This document shows, piece after piece, positions 35,656 to 44,592 of a DNA stretch of 64,000 bases (the first letter of the stretch is position 1; the number at the start of each line of letters is the position of its first letter). The notes under the pieces are model-generated. The model was not told the DNA's origin. It did no database searches and was given only the letters and a program-made list of their open reading frames with translations. The position numbers were made by a program, and so were the translations under genes. Source of the DNA: Stakelama pacifica (GTDB taxonomy: Bacteria; Pseudomonadota; Alphaproteobacteria; Sphingomonadales; Sphingomonadaceae); the NCBI RefSeq assembly GCF_004361835.1, contig NZ_SNWD01000001.1, positions 434,001 through 498,000 of the forward strand. The letters are read 5' to 3'.

Positions 35656-36672
35656 TCAGTTTTCCTGACCGACATCCCTTGCCGAGCGCATCATCGCAAC
35701 CGCTGCCTCGCGCAGCGTCGCCGCATAGCCGCGATATTCGCTCACCCGCGCATCATATAATTCGGCGACCGCATCGCGTCCGGCGCCGCGGGCATCGCGC
35801 GCCATCTGCCCGACGAGCGTCACCCGCTCCTCCATGATTCGCATCGCCACGCGGATCGCCTCATCCACCTTGTCCGACCGCGCGGTCAGCGCCTGCGCGG
35901 TATAGCCATGGCCGATCTGACAGCGATAGCGCAGCGGCCGCGCGCCGCGTATCTCGGACAACACGCCGTTGCACGCGGGGCAGGACAAGGCGGCGGGATC
36001 GGCTATCGCCATCAGCGTCTCGCTGCCCAGCCGGCTTCCGGCGGCAATCTCCACCTCCAGCCGCAGCGCATCCGACGGGGTATGCGCGCCGCTGCGTTGT
36101 TCCTGGGCGAGCGCGGTCAGCAGCCCGGGCAGCGCATCGGCGGTGGCGACATGATCGACATCGCTGGCGGCGAGCGCGGCGAGCGGCATTTCCCCGACCT
36201 GCGCATCCCTGGGATCCTGCACCACCGTCGTCCCGCCGCAGGATTTGATCGCCCGCAATCCCGATGCGCCATCGTCGAGATAGCCGCTCAGCACCACCCC
36301 CGTCACGCGCGGCCCGTGATACATCGCCGCCGATCGGAACAGCGGGTCGATCGCCGGGCGCGCCATATTCTCGCGCGGCCCGCTGCCCAGCCGCACGGTC
36401 CCGTCGATCACCAGCAAATGCCGGTCGGGCGGCGCGATATAGACATGGCCATGTTCGATCAGCTGACAATCGACCGCATTGGCGATCCGCATCGCCCCGC
36501 GCCCGCTCAGCCGCTCGGCGAGATAGCCGCTCGCATGTCTGGCAAGATGCGTCGCGACCAGAATCGCTGCGGGAATATCGGCGGGAAGGCTCGGCAACAG
36601 CCGCGACAGAACCGCCCCGCTGCCGCTCGATCCGCCGATGGCGATAATATTAAGGCCGGTCGGATGATGCAT
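35656..36672 (-). CDS. Stand-alone CheB-type methylesterase
   Basis: 338 residues from ATG at 36,672 (a TTG three codons earlier is possible). CheB catalytic elements are intact: Ser in IGGSSGSGAV, His in VATHLARHA and Asp in LSGYLDDGASGLRAIK. There is no receiver domain. The C-terminal 130 residues hold a CPACNGVLSE and YRCQIGHGY segment and a helix, a form seen in CheB proteins paired with CheR-HWE fusions. It lies 70 nt upstream of the fusion gene and may supply the missing esterase. Confidence 0.85.
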   Translation of the reverse strand: MHHPTGLNIIAIGGSSGSGAVLSRLLPSLPADIPAAILVATHLARHASGYLAERLSGRGAMRIANAVDCQLIEHGHVYIAPPDRHLLVIDGTVRLGSGPRENMARPAIDPLFRSAAMYHGPRVTGVVLSGYLDDGASGLRAIKSCGGTTVVQDPRDAQVGEMPLAALAASDVDHVATADALPGLLTALAQEQRSGAHTPSDALRLEVEIAAGSRLGSETLMAIADPAALSCPACNGVLSEIRGARPLRYRCQIGHGYTAQALTARSDKVDEAIRVAMRIMEERVTLVGQMARDARGAGRDAVAELYDARVSEYRGYAATLREAAVAMMRSARDVGQEN

Positions 36673-36732
36673 AAAAATCAACTTTTCATGGCGGGGCCCG
36701 GCGGACCTGCGGCTGACAGAGAACGGCAGAGA

Positions 36733-37761
36733 TCACACCGCGATCGCGGCGCGCGGCGCATCCTCTTCCTTCGTCACGCCCGGCGCATTGCGCGCCAGCT
36801 CGCGCGCGAACCAGTCGACCGTGCGCGCCAGCCCCTCGGCAAGCCCAGTTTCGGGTGCCCAACCGAGCAGCGCGCGCGCCCGGCCGATATCGGGCCGCCG
36901 CCGTGTCGGATCGTCGACCGGCAGCGGACGATGCTCCACCTCGATCTCGCGGTCGACCTGCGCCCGGATGGCATCGAGCAACTCGGCGATCGTCCGCTCC
37001 TCCGGATTGCCCAGATTGACCGGCTCGTCCCCCGCAATATCGCTTTCCATCAGCAGCATCAGCGCCTTCACCATATCTTCGACATAGCAAAAACTGCGCG
37101 TCTGGCTGCCATCGCCGTAAATCGTGACCGGCAGGCCGAGCAGCGCCTGACAGACCAGATTGGACACCACCCGCCCGTCATCGGGGTTCATATGCGGGCC
37201 ATAGGTGTTGAAGATTCGCGCGACCCGCACCTCTGCCCGGCCCGACCGGGCGAAATCGAACGTCATCGCCTCGGCGGCGCGCTTGCCCTCGTCGTAACAG
37301 GCGCGCGGGCCGGTACAGCTTACCGATCCGCGATATTCCTCGCTCTGCGGGTGGCGTTCGGGATCGCCATAGACTTCGCTGGTCGAGCTAAGCAAAAACC
37401 GCGCCCCCGCCCTCTCGGCAAGGCGAAGCAGCCGGTCGGTGCCCACCACATTGGTCAGCATCGTATGTTCGGGGTCCGCCTGATACAGCGGCGGCGACGC
37501 TGCACAGGCAAGGTTATAGATTCGCGTGATATCGGCCCCGCGCTCCGTAATGACGGCGGGCAGCGGATCGACCACATCGCCGCGAACGAAGGAAAAGCCA
37601 CGCTCTGCCTCCAGCGCCAGCAGGTTCGACCGCCGCGCGGTCAGCAGATTGTCGAGGCAGATGACGTCAAACCCCTGACGCAGCAGCGCCCGGCACAGAT
37701 GCGACCCGATAAACCCTGCTCCGCCCGCTACCAGTGCGGTCTCTTTCTTATCTTGCTTCAC
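36733..37761 (-). CDS. UDP-glucuronate decarboxylase-like SDR
   Basis: 342 residues from GTG with GAGGAG 6 nt upstream; an ATG 12 codons earlier is possible. Extended SDR with VAGGAGFIGSHL, SSTSEVYGDPERHPQSEEYRGSVSCTGPRACYDEGKRAAEAM (YxxxK) and RIFNTYGPHMNPDDGRVVSNL. These match UXS-type enzymes, which make UDP-xylose from UDP-glucuronate. It would provide a pentose donor for the adjacent glycosyltransferases. Last gene of the minus-strand arm of the cluster. Confidence 0.82.
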   Translation of the reverse strand: MKQDKKETALVAGGAGFIGSHLCRALLRQGFDVICLDNLLTARRSNLLALEAERGFSFVRGDVVDPLPAVITERGADITRIYNLACAASPPLYQADPEHTMLTNVVGTDRLLRLAERAGARFLLSSTSEVYGDPERHPQSEEYRGSVSCTGPRACYDEGKRAAEAMTFDFARSGRAEVRVARIFNTYGPHMNPDDGRVVSNLVCQALLGLPVTIYGDGSQTRSFCYVEDMVKALMLLMESDIAGDEPVNLGNPEERTIAELLDAIRAQVDREIEVEHRPLPVDDPTRRRPDIGRARALLGWAPETGLAEGLARTVDWFARELARNAPGVTKEEDAPRAAIAV

Positions 37762-37790
37762 GCATCGCTCCTCAGCCAACGCCGATATAC

Positions 37791-38876
37791 TCACCATGCC
37801 GCCGCTTTGGCCGGCCGGGCATTTCCTGCCGCCAGAGGCAGCATCTCCAGAATTTCCTCCAGCTGCCGGGCGCGCTGGTCCGCGCCATGCGCCCGCAGGA
37901 TCTTCGCCCTGGCGCGCCTGCCGATCGGTTCGGGGTCGCGGTCCAGCGCCGCCAGAATGTCGTCGCCGCGCTCGACCAGCAGAATTTCCTCCTCCGGTGC
38001 GAACAGGCTGCCGATCCCTTTCCACCGGTCGGAGATGATCGCCGTCCCGCATGCCGCTGCCTCGAACAGCCGGACCGAGGGCGACCATCCCGCCGCCACC
38101 ATGTCGGCGCGGGTCAGGTTCAGCGTAAAGCGCGAGGCGGAATAGAATTCAGCATGATCGGCGGGCGGCAGATGCTCGATCCGCTCGACATTGTCGGGCC
38201 AGCTGATGTGATCGGGATATTGCGACCCGGCGATGACGAAGCGCCGGTCGGGGAGTACGATCGCTGCGTTCAGCAGATACCGGTCCAGTCCCGGCTGCCG
38301 GTCCTCGCTATAGGTGCCGAGATAGCTCAGATCCCATCGTTTGGGCACATCCACCGGGCGATAGCGCGCGGTATCGACCGAACAATATAGCGCCCGCGCG
38401 CAGGGCGATCCGAACTGCTCCTCGATCCGGGTCAGTGTCGGCCCCCCGGTAAAGGACAGATAGACATCATAGCCCGCGATCAGCGCCGGGGTGACATAGT
38501 CGCATGTCCCGCGCTCCAGCGCCGCCAAGGTCACCGGCGTATCGATATCGTAAAAGGCAGTGATGCCGCGCGCCTGTTGCTGCACCCAGCGCCCGACCTC
38601 GATCCCGTCGGGTACATAGGAACCGACGATCACCAGATCGGCAAGTCCGACCGGATCCTTCCATTCGTCAAGATCGGCGACGCTGTCATAATAACGCAGC
38701 CGGCAGAAATCGGGATTTTTCAGGTCGCGCTGCCCGGCATACCAGGGCTGGTCGCGTTCGAGGAACAGGATATTGTGTCCGCGCTCCGACAGCGCGGACA
38801 GCAGCGCGCGATAGGTGGTGGCATGGCCGTTTCCCCAGGAGGAGGACAGGCTCAGCCCCAGAACGACGATATTCAT
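37791..38876 (-). CDS. CgeB-like glycosyltransferase
   Basis: 361 residues starting MNIVVLGLSLSSSWGNGHATTYRALLSALSERGHNILFLERD, a GT-B fold with DUF3880-like N-terminal and glycosyltransferase group 1-type C-terminal half (PSVRLFEAAACGTAIISDRWKGI). This is the pattern of CgeB-type proteins that decorate spores or cell surfaces. Its N-terminus is clearly related to the next two genes, showing tandem duplication. ATGA overlap with its upstream neighbour. Confidence 0.8.
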   Translation of the reverse strand: MNIVVLGLSLSSSWGNGHATTYRALLSALSERGHNILFLERDQPWYAGQRDLKNPDFCRLRYYDSVADLDEWKDPVGLADLVIVGSYVPDGIEVGRWVQQQARGITAFYDIDTPVTLAALERGTCDYVTPALIAGYDVYLSFTGGPTLTRIEEQFGSPCARALYCSVDTARYRPVDVPKRWDLSYLGTYSEDRQPGLDRYLLNAAIVLPDRRFVIAGSQYPDHISWPDNVERIEHLPPADHAEFYSASRFTLNLTRADMVAAGWSPSVRLFEAAACGTAIISDRWKGIGSLFAPEEEILLVERGDDILAALDRDPEPIGRRARAKILRAHGADQRARQLEEILEMLPLAAGNARPAKAAAW

Positions 38877-39961
38877 GCCATTTCCCTTGTCTTGTCACAC
38901 GCGGCGCGCAGCACGCGATCAACCTCGGCCCCGCGCAATGCATAGCTATGGTCGCGGCACACCCGATCGCGCGCGGCAGCGCCGATTGCCCGCGCGCGTT
39001 CGGGCGTGAGCGCCTTCAGAATGTCGGCAACGTCCCTGCCGTCGCGCGCGACAAGGATTTCGCGGTCGGGCTCCAGAAACTGCTCGACGCCTTCCCAGGC
39101 ATCGGTGATCAGGCACGCCGCAGCACCCGCCGCTTCGAACACGCGCGTCGCAGGCGAAAATCCGACCCGTGCCATCGAATCGCGCGCGATGTTGAGCACG
39201 GCGAGCGGTGTCGAATTGAACGCATTATGGTCGCGCGTCGCGACATGGCCCAGATGTCGGACATTGTCGGGCATTGCCTTGCTTTCCCACCCGCTGCCGC
39301 CGATCAGGAAGCGATAGTCGGGAAGCCGCGCTGCCGGGTCGAGGAAAAATGCCTCCACCCGTGCCTCCCGGTCGGGCAGGCGATTGCCCAGAAAGGCAAG
39401 GTCGCAGGCGAATTCCCGGTCGGGCACCACCGGGAAATGCGTGGTCGGATCGACGCCGTTATAGATCGGCACGCACGCGCGTGCCCCAAAGGCGCGATAC
39501 GCCTCGACCACCGGCGGGCCGCCGCCATAGGTCAGAACCAGATCGAGATCGGGCAGCGCGTTTCGCACCGGATGGTCGGGATCGGCCGCCATTTCGTCCA
39601 GGGTCGCGGCGGCATCCACGTCCCAATATACGCGCAGCGCATCGCCGCGTGCATAAGCGATGATACCTTCCAGCAATTCGCGGTCGTACACGCCGACCCC
39701 GTTCGCCTTCACCACCACATCGGCATCGCCCGCTTCGGCGAGCACCGATTGCAACCCGGCATCGGTCGCCGGATAGACGACCGAGCGGACCCATTCGGGC
39801 GGATCGATATCGCGATGCGCCTGCCGGTCGAATGCATCGGGTTCGTAAAAGGTGATCGCATGGCCCTGCCGCGCAAGCGCGCGAAGCACGCCGCGATAAT
39901 AGGTCGCCGCTCCGTTCCAGTAAGCGGACAACAGGCTCGATCCGTAAAAGGCGATTTTCAT
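38873..39961 (-). CDS. CgeB-like glycosyltransferase
   Basis: 362 residues starting MKIAFYGSSLLSAYWNGAATYYRGVLRALARQGHAITFYEPD. The C-terminal half shows GFSPATRVFEAAGAAACLITDAWEGVEQFLEPDREILVA, the donor-binding region of GT-B CgeB-like enzymes. No signal peptide, so cytosolic. Overlaps both neighbours by 4 nt. Donor and acceptor cannot be read from the sequence. Confidence 0.8.
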   Translation of the reverse strand: MKIAFYGSSLLSAYWNGAATYYRGVLRALARQGHAITFYEPDAFDRQAHRDIDPPEWVRSVVYPATDAGLQSVLAEAGDADVVVKANGVGVYDRELLEGIIAYARGDALRVYWDVDAAATLDEMAADPDHPVRNALPDLDLVLTYGGGPPVVEAYRAFGARACVPIYNGVDPTTHFPVVPDREFACDLAFLGNRLPDREARVEAFFLDPAARLPDYRFLIGGSGWESKAMPDNVRHLGHVATRDHNAFNSTPLAVLNIARDSMARVGFSPATRVFEAAGAAACLITDAWEGVEQFLEPDREILVARDGRDVADILKALTPERARAIGAAARDRVCRDHSYALRGAEVDRVLRAACDKTREMA

Positions 39962-41070
39962 GCCGCGCTCCTTTCGGCCAGTCGTGGCGATAGCGTTCGG
40001 GCGATGGCGAGCAGTTCCTCGGCGCGGTGGCCGCAGCCATGGCGGCTTCGAACCGCTTCGAGGCCGTGGCGGACCAGCTCGGCACGTGCGCCCGGTTCAT
40101 GGGCGAGCATGCGCAGATGGCGGGTCATTTGTGCGCCGTCCGCCGCGACCAGATAATCGATGCCCGGCCGGAACAGCCCCTCTTCATCGTCCCAGGGTGC
40201 GCTGACCAGCGGAATGCCGCAGGCCAGCGCTTCGAACACCCGGATCGTCGGAATGCCGGGCAGAAGCTGGGTATAATAGCGGCGAGGGACATGCACCGTC
40301 GCCAGATGCCGCGCGAAAAGGTCGGGGGTGCGCGCATTGGCTGCCCAGCCATGATAGCGCGCGCCATGGCGCCGAAGCATGGCCAGCGCCGGTTCGGGAT
40401 AGCGAACGCCATAAATGTCGAGCGGCAGGCCCGCCGCCTCGGCAGGTTCGAGCAGAAAGCGTTCGAGCTCCTCGCTCCGCTCGCCATCGCCCCAATTGCC
40501 GATCCAGATCAGCCCTTCGCGCTCGCCCTCCTGCCCGGGTGGCTGAAAATGGCGCAGATCGGCGGCCTCATGCCAGACAAAGGCGCGCGCGCCCCATCCC
40601 CGGTCGCGATAGATGCGGGCAAGCGCCGCACCAAACGCAAGCACGCCGTCATAGGCTTCCAGATCGAATGCCTGCATCTCTTCGGGGGCGCTCACCGCCC
40701 GGTGATGCGTGTCGTGGAAGAGGAGCAGGTGATCGCTCGCCGCTTTTCGCCGCTCGCCCAGCGCCGCGATCAGTTCAGGCGGGTTCCATTCATGCGCGAT
40801 GACCAGATCGGCGCCCTCGGCAAGCGCTAGCGCTTCGGGGATCGTCGCATAGCTCGCGGAGGAGAGTTCGGGATAATGCTCGCGAAACGGCGCAAGCCCC
40901 GCCTGCCCGTGATCGGCGAGCAGATTGGCAAGGCTCCAGTTGCCCTGCTGCTCGCATGCCAGCACGTTATGCCCGCGCGCCTGCAACTCGCGCAGCACGC
41001 CGCGCAGGAAATGCGCATTGCCGTGGTTCCAGCACGATAGCAGCGAATGGGTGAAATACACGATTTTCAT
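39958..41070 (-). CDS. CgeB-like glycosyltransferase
   Basis: 370 residues starting MKIVYFTHSLLSCWNHGNAHFLRGVLRELQARGHNVLACEQQ. Contains IPTIRVFEALACGIPLVSAPWDDEEGLFRPGIDYLVA in the C-terminal domain. The ATG at 41,068-41,070 overlaps the upstream stop (ATGA); the longer frame inside the GT4 gene is an artefact. Third member of the tandem trio. Confidence 0.82.
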   Translation of the reverse strand: MKIVYFTHSLLSCWNHGNAHFLRGVLRELQARGHNVLACEQQGNWSLANLLADHGQAGLAPFREHYPELSSASYATIPEALALAEGADLVIAHEWNPPELIAALGERRKAASDHLLLFHDTHHRAVSAPEEMQAFDLEAYDGVLAFGAALARIYRDRGWGARAFVWHEAADLRHFQPPGQEGEREGLIWIGNWGDGERSEELERFLLEPAEAAGLPLDIYGVRYPEPALAMLRRHGARYHGWAANARTPDLFARHLATVHVPRRYYTQLLPGIPTIRVFEALACGIPLVSAPWDDEEGLFRPGIDYLVAADGAQMTRHLRMLAHEPGARAELVRHGLEAVRSRHGCGHRAEELLAIARTLSPRLAERSAA

Positions 41071-42170
41071 GCCGCTGCCCTCCGCCGGGTCAGCCCGGCG
41101 AAGATGTGCATCATCTTCGCTCCCATCGCCTCGGCCGAATAAGCCTGCGCCCGCGCCTCGGCCGCTTTGCCGAGTTCGCCGCGCAGCCCCTGATCGGTCA
41201 CTGCCTGCTCGATCGCCGCGGCAAAGCCGTCGGCATCCCCGGCGGCGGCGAACAGCGCAGCGCCGTCCCATAATTCGCGAAAGGTCGGAATGTCCGACAG
41301 GACCAGCGGGCATCCCGCCGCTGCCGCTTCCAGTACGGCAAGGCCGAAGGGTTCGAACCGCGCCGCCGACACGAATACCGGGCGGCGGGCAAGCTGCTCT
41401 GCCAGCGCTTCGTCGCTCAGCGATCCCAGCGCATGAAGATGGGTGACGGCGATGCGCTCGCCGTGCGGTCCGCAATCCGATCCGGCGGCGTGGAAGGGAA
41501 AGCTGAGCCGCCCCGCCACCGTATCGAGCAGGCGGATATTCTTCGCCCGATCCCAAAGCCGTCCGGCGGTCAGCGCGCAGTCATGGGGCTCGCGCACCGC
41601 CACGCTCTTCCCCATGCGCCGCCCGTTATGTACTGCCATCGGCGCTACGGGCAGGTCGTAAATATCGGCGAGCAGCGCGGCAAAACTTTGCGACGGGGCG
41701 ATCACCGCATCGGCGCCGGTCAGGCCGCGCCGCATCAGCGCGCGGTGCCAGCGCATCGCGGGCGGCAGATCGCCCTCGCCATTGACGCTCCACCAGCTGG
41801 GAAGGCAGCCATGCGCAACCGCGACGACGGGCACGCCGAACCGTCCCTCCCCATAGAGCGCAGGGCTGTTGAGCTGAACCAGATCGGGCGCGATCCGCCG
41901 GGCGAGCCGCGCAATCTCGCTTCCGGCTTTCTCCACCGGCTCAGGGCCTTCGCACAGCCAGTCGAGCGGCAGGCCGGTATCGACCAGATCGAGCCGCGCA
42001 ATCCTGCGCGCCGCATCGCGCTGCTCTGCATCGGGTGCCGGGCCGAGCACCGCCAGCGTCACCCGTCCGCCGCTTTCGCTGACGGTTCGGGCGATTTCCA
42101 GCGCATATTGCCATACGCCGCCGACCGCATCCGCGGTCATCATCAGGTGAAACTGAGCTTTCCCGCTCAT
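41067..42170 (-). CDS. GT4-type glycosyltransferase
   Basis: 367 residues starting MSGKAQFHLMMTADAVGGVWQYALEIARTV. GT-B fold with the GT4 signature: VSAARFEPFGLAVLEAAAAGCPLVLSDIPTFRELW (E-x7-E type, about 270-305). Also HGCLPSWWSVNG and AVIAPSQSFAALL. It probably uses an NDP-sugar. Overlaps both neighbours as ATGA. Confidence 0.85.
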   Translation of the reverse strand: MSGKAQFHLMMTADAVGGVWQYALEIARTVSESGGRVTLAVLGPAPDAEQRDAARRIARLDLVDTGLPLDWLCEGPEPVEKAGSEIARLARRIAPDLVQLNSPALYGEGRFGVPVVAVAHGCLPSWWSVNGEGDLPPAMRWHRALMRRGLTGADAVIAPSQSFAALLADIYDLPVAPMAVHNGRRMGKSVAVREPHDCALTAGRLWDRAKNIRLLDTVAGRLSFPFHAAGSDCGPHGERIAVTHLHALGSLSDEALAEQLARRPVFVSAARFEPFGLAVLEAAAAGCPLVLSDIPTFRELWDGAALFAAAGDADGFAAAIEQAVTDQGLRGELGKAAEARAQAYSAEAMGAKMMHIFAGLTRRRAAA

Positions 42171-43252
42171 GACGCCGCCGTGCGCAGATGGAGTTTCGGC
42201 CGCGCCTGCGCCGACAGCTCGCGCCGATATTCGGCGATCCATTGCGCCAGCGAATCCACACCCTCGCGCCAGCCTTTGGGCCGCGACAGGTTCAGCGCCT
42301 CGTCGATGGCGCGCCGGTCGGCGACGAACCAGCGCTGGTCGCCCGGACGCCAGTCGGCATGCGTGACCGCGACCGGGCGTTCCATCAGCCCCTCGATATG
42401 CTCGATCAGGTCGCGCAGCCGGATCGCATTGTCGGGGCCGCCGCCCAAATTGAACGCTCGTCCCGCGACCCGGTCGATCCCGCGCCACGCCGCGATATAG
42501 GCGTCGATCGCATCGTCGACATGCAGCACGTCGCGCACCTGCTCGCCGTCGCCGTACAGCGTGATCGGCTCGCCATCGATCGCGCGCATCAGGAAATGCG
42601 CGACCCAGCCCTGATCCTCGGTCCCCATCTGCCGCTGGCCATAGATGCAGCTCATCCGCATGACGCAGGCGGGAAGCGCGAAGCTGCGCGCATAATCGAG
42701 CACATACTGGTCCGCCGCGCCCTTCGAACAGCCATAGGGCGTGTGAAACGCGATCGGCCGGTGCTCATCGACGCCATGTTCCGCCAGCGCGCGGTCGTCG
42801 GGCGTATAGCCGTTCGGCCCCAGGGTCGTTCCGACATCGCCCAGGTCGCCATAGACCTTGTTGGTCGATGCGAAGATCAGCGGCACCCCGCCGCGCCCCC
42901 GGCGCAGCGCTTCGAGCAGCTCGACCGTGCCCAGCGCATTGGCGGTGAAATCGTCGCGCGGATCGGTCATGCTGGTCGTCACCGCGACCTGCGCGGCGAA
43001 GTGGAAAACCGCATCCGCTTCGCTCACCGCCCCGCCCAGAATCGCGGTATCGCGGATATCGGCGCGGATCGGCACGATCCGGCTGCCATGCCGTTCCTCA
43101 AGCCAGCGCAGATTATCCTCGACCCCGGGCCGGGCGAGGCAATCATACACGATCACCCGACACCCCTCGCCCGCCAGCCGATGGGCAAGGTTGGAGCCGA
43201 TAAATCCCGCTCCGCCGGTGATCAGCACCGTATTGCCGTCGCGCGCCGTCAT
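42167..43252 (-). CDS. NDP-sugar epimerase/dehydratase-type SDR (CDP-paratose epimerase-like)
   Basis: 361 residues. Extended SDR with VLITGGAGFIGSNLAHRLA, HFAAQVAVTTSM, STNKVYGD and TPYGCSKGAADQYV (YxxxK), then RMSCIYGQRQMGTEDQGWVAHF, the pattern I associate with CDP-paratose/tyvelose 2-epimerase-like enzymes. The substrate is not certain. The ATG at 43,252 overlaps the upstream stop by 4 nt; an open frame further upstream is an artefact. Confidence 0.8.
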   Translation of the reverse strand: MTARDGNTVLITGGAGFIGSNLAHRLAGEGCRVIVYDCLARPGVEDNLRWLEERHGSRIVPIRADIRDTAILGGAVSEADAVFHFAAQVAVTTSMTDPRDDFTANALGTVELLEALRRGRGGVPLIFASTNKVYGDLGDVGTTLGPNGYTPDDRALAEHGVDEHRPIAFHTPYGCSKGAADQYVLDYARSFALPACVMRMSCIYGQRQMGTEDQGWVAHFLMRAIDGEPITLYGDGEQVRDVLHVDDAIDAYIAAWRGIDRVAGRAFNLGGGPDNAIRLRDLIEHIEGLMERPVAVTHADWRPGDQRWFVADRRAIDEALNLSRPKGWREGVDSLAQWIAEYRRELSAQARPKLHLRTAAS

Positions 43253-44367
43253 GCCACCAGCCCCCGGCGCTCCAGCTCGCCGCGCGCATGTTCGACCCGG
43301 TCCTCGGCGCGCTGCTGCGCCTCGACCCATTGCGCGAGTTCGGTGAGCCGCGCCGCGAAATCCTCGCGCGCTTCGAACCCAAGCATGTCCTTCGCGGCGC
43401 GCGTATCGGCAAAGCAATGGCGGATATCGCCGATCCGCGCCTTGCCGGTAATTTCGGGCGCCAGATCGCCCCGCCCCATCGCGTGCGCAAGCTGCTGCGC
43501 GATCTCGCGCACGGACCGGTCCTGCCCCGAACCGATATTCAGCGTTTCGCCCGATACGCCCGGCCGCTCCAGCGCATCGGCAAAGGCCCGCGCGACATCG
43601 CGGACATGGACGAAATCGCGCCGCTGCTCGCCGTCTTCGAAGATCATCGGCGGCTGACCGTTCAGCAACCGCGCGGCAAAGATCGCCAGCACGCCGGTAT
43701 AGGGGTTGGACAGCGCCTGCCCCGGCCCGAACACGTTGAACAGGCGCAGGCACACGCTCTCCATGCCATAGCTTTGCGCAAGGATATGCGTCAGCCGCTC
43801 CTGCGCATATTTGTTGAGCGCATAGACCGATTGCAGCGCCGGGCGCTTCCATTCGGGCGTGGCGACCGGCAACAAAGGCCGCCCTTCGTGATCGCGCGGG
43901 TTCCAGTCGCGCACTTCGCCGCGCTGCGGTTCGCGCACCGCGGTCTCGACCGGTTCGCCATCGACCGTGCGATACAGGCCTTCGCCGTAGATGCTCATCG
44001 ACGATGCCGTGACGACCCGGCGGACGGGCGTTTCGATCAGCTGTTCGAACAGCGTGGCGGTGCCCAGATCATTAGTGTCGCAATAGCGGACCACTTCGTA
44101 CATCGACTGGCCGACCCCGACCTCGGCGGCGAGATGGACCACTGCCCCGACATCGCGGAGCGCGGCCTTCACTGCACCCGCATCGCGAACATCGCCCTGC
44201 TGGAAGTCGATTCCGGAATCGAGCGCATCGGCACCCGAAGTCTCGCCATGGACCTGATCGAGCAGCGCATCCAGAACGCGAACCCGATATCCGCGCCGCA
44301 GCAATTCTTCGCCGACATTGCGTCCGATAAACCCCGCCCCGCCCGTGATCAAAATCAACTCCGCCAT
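43249..44367 (-). CDS. NDP-sugar epimerase-type SDR
   Basis: 372 residues starting MAELILITGGAGFIGRNVGEELLRRG. Shows HLAAEVGVGQSMYE, TASSMSIYGEG, SVYALNKYAQERL (YxxxK) and RLFNVFGPGQALSNPYTGVLAIF, as in UDP-glucose 4-epimerase-like enzymes. An insert at about 130-165 is longer than in GalE. The ATG at 44,367 has GGGAG upstream; a GTG two codons earlier is less likely. First gene of the minus-strand arm. Confidence 0.82.
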   Translation of the reverse strand: MAELILITGGAGFIGRNVGEELLRRGYRVRVLDALLDQVHGETSGADALDSGIDFQQGDVRDAGAVKAALRDVGAVVHLAAEVGVGQSMYEVVRYCDTNDLGTATLFEQLIETPVRRVVTASSMSIYGEGLYRTVDGEPVETAVREPQRGEVRDWNPRDHEGRPLLPVATPEWKRPALQSVYALNKYAQERLTHILAQSYGMESVCLRLFNVFGPGQALSNPYTGVLAIFAARLLNGQPPMIFEDGEQRRDFVHVRDVARAFADALERPGVSGETLNIGSGQDRSVREIAQQLAHAMGRGDLAPEITGKARIGDIRHCFADTRAAKDMLGFEAREDFAARLTELAQWVEAQQRAEDRVEHARGELERRGLVA

Positions 44368-44411
44368 GAACACTCCCGGATAGTGATTAGATAGCCGATA
44401 ATAACTGAGTT

Positions 44412-44427
44412 AATAACAAATGTTATT
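44412..44427. promoter_or_regulatory. AT-rich palindrome in the divergent intergenic region
   Basis: AATAACA-AA-TGTTATT, arms of 7 bp, about 45 nt upstream of the 44,367 start. The region 44,385-44,530 is much more AT-rich than its surroundings, as expected for a regulatory region serving both arms of the cluster. The bound factor is unknown. Confidence 0.4.
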
Positions 44428-44508
44428 TATGCTTGTCTCAACTGTTCATGGCAGAAGAAGCTTACATGACCTTTGTTCCTGAAAAATACCAATATTAACA
44501 AATGTATA

Positions 44509-44533
44509 GGAACAGTTTTACTTTGCGCAGGTT
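44509..44533 (+). promoter_or_regulatory. Candidate EcfG (general stress sigma factor) promoter
   Basis: GGAAC at 44,509-44,513, 17 nt, then GTT at 44,531-44,533. This fits the alphaproteobacterial EcfG pattern GGAAC-N16-17-(C)GTT, about 60 nt before the first plus-strand gene. Short motifs occur by chance, but location and neighbouring stress genes support it. Confidence 0.45.
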
Positions 44534-44592
44534 TGTAGATGTCCGTCGGACTTCGGGTTCGAACGGAGCGACGCAATCATGAAGGGGAGCGA

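Noticed and set aside
35908..38145. 745-codon plus-strand frame opposite cheB and the UXS-like gene
   Set aside because: Antisense artefact; both minus-strand genes have complete catalytic motifs.
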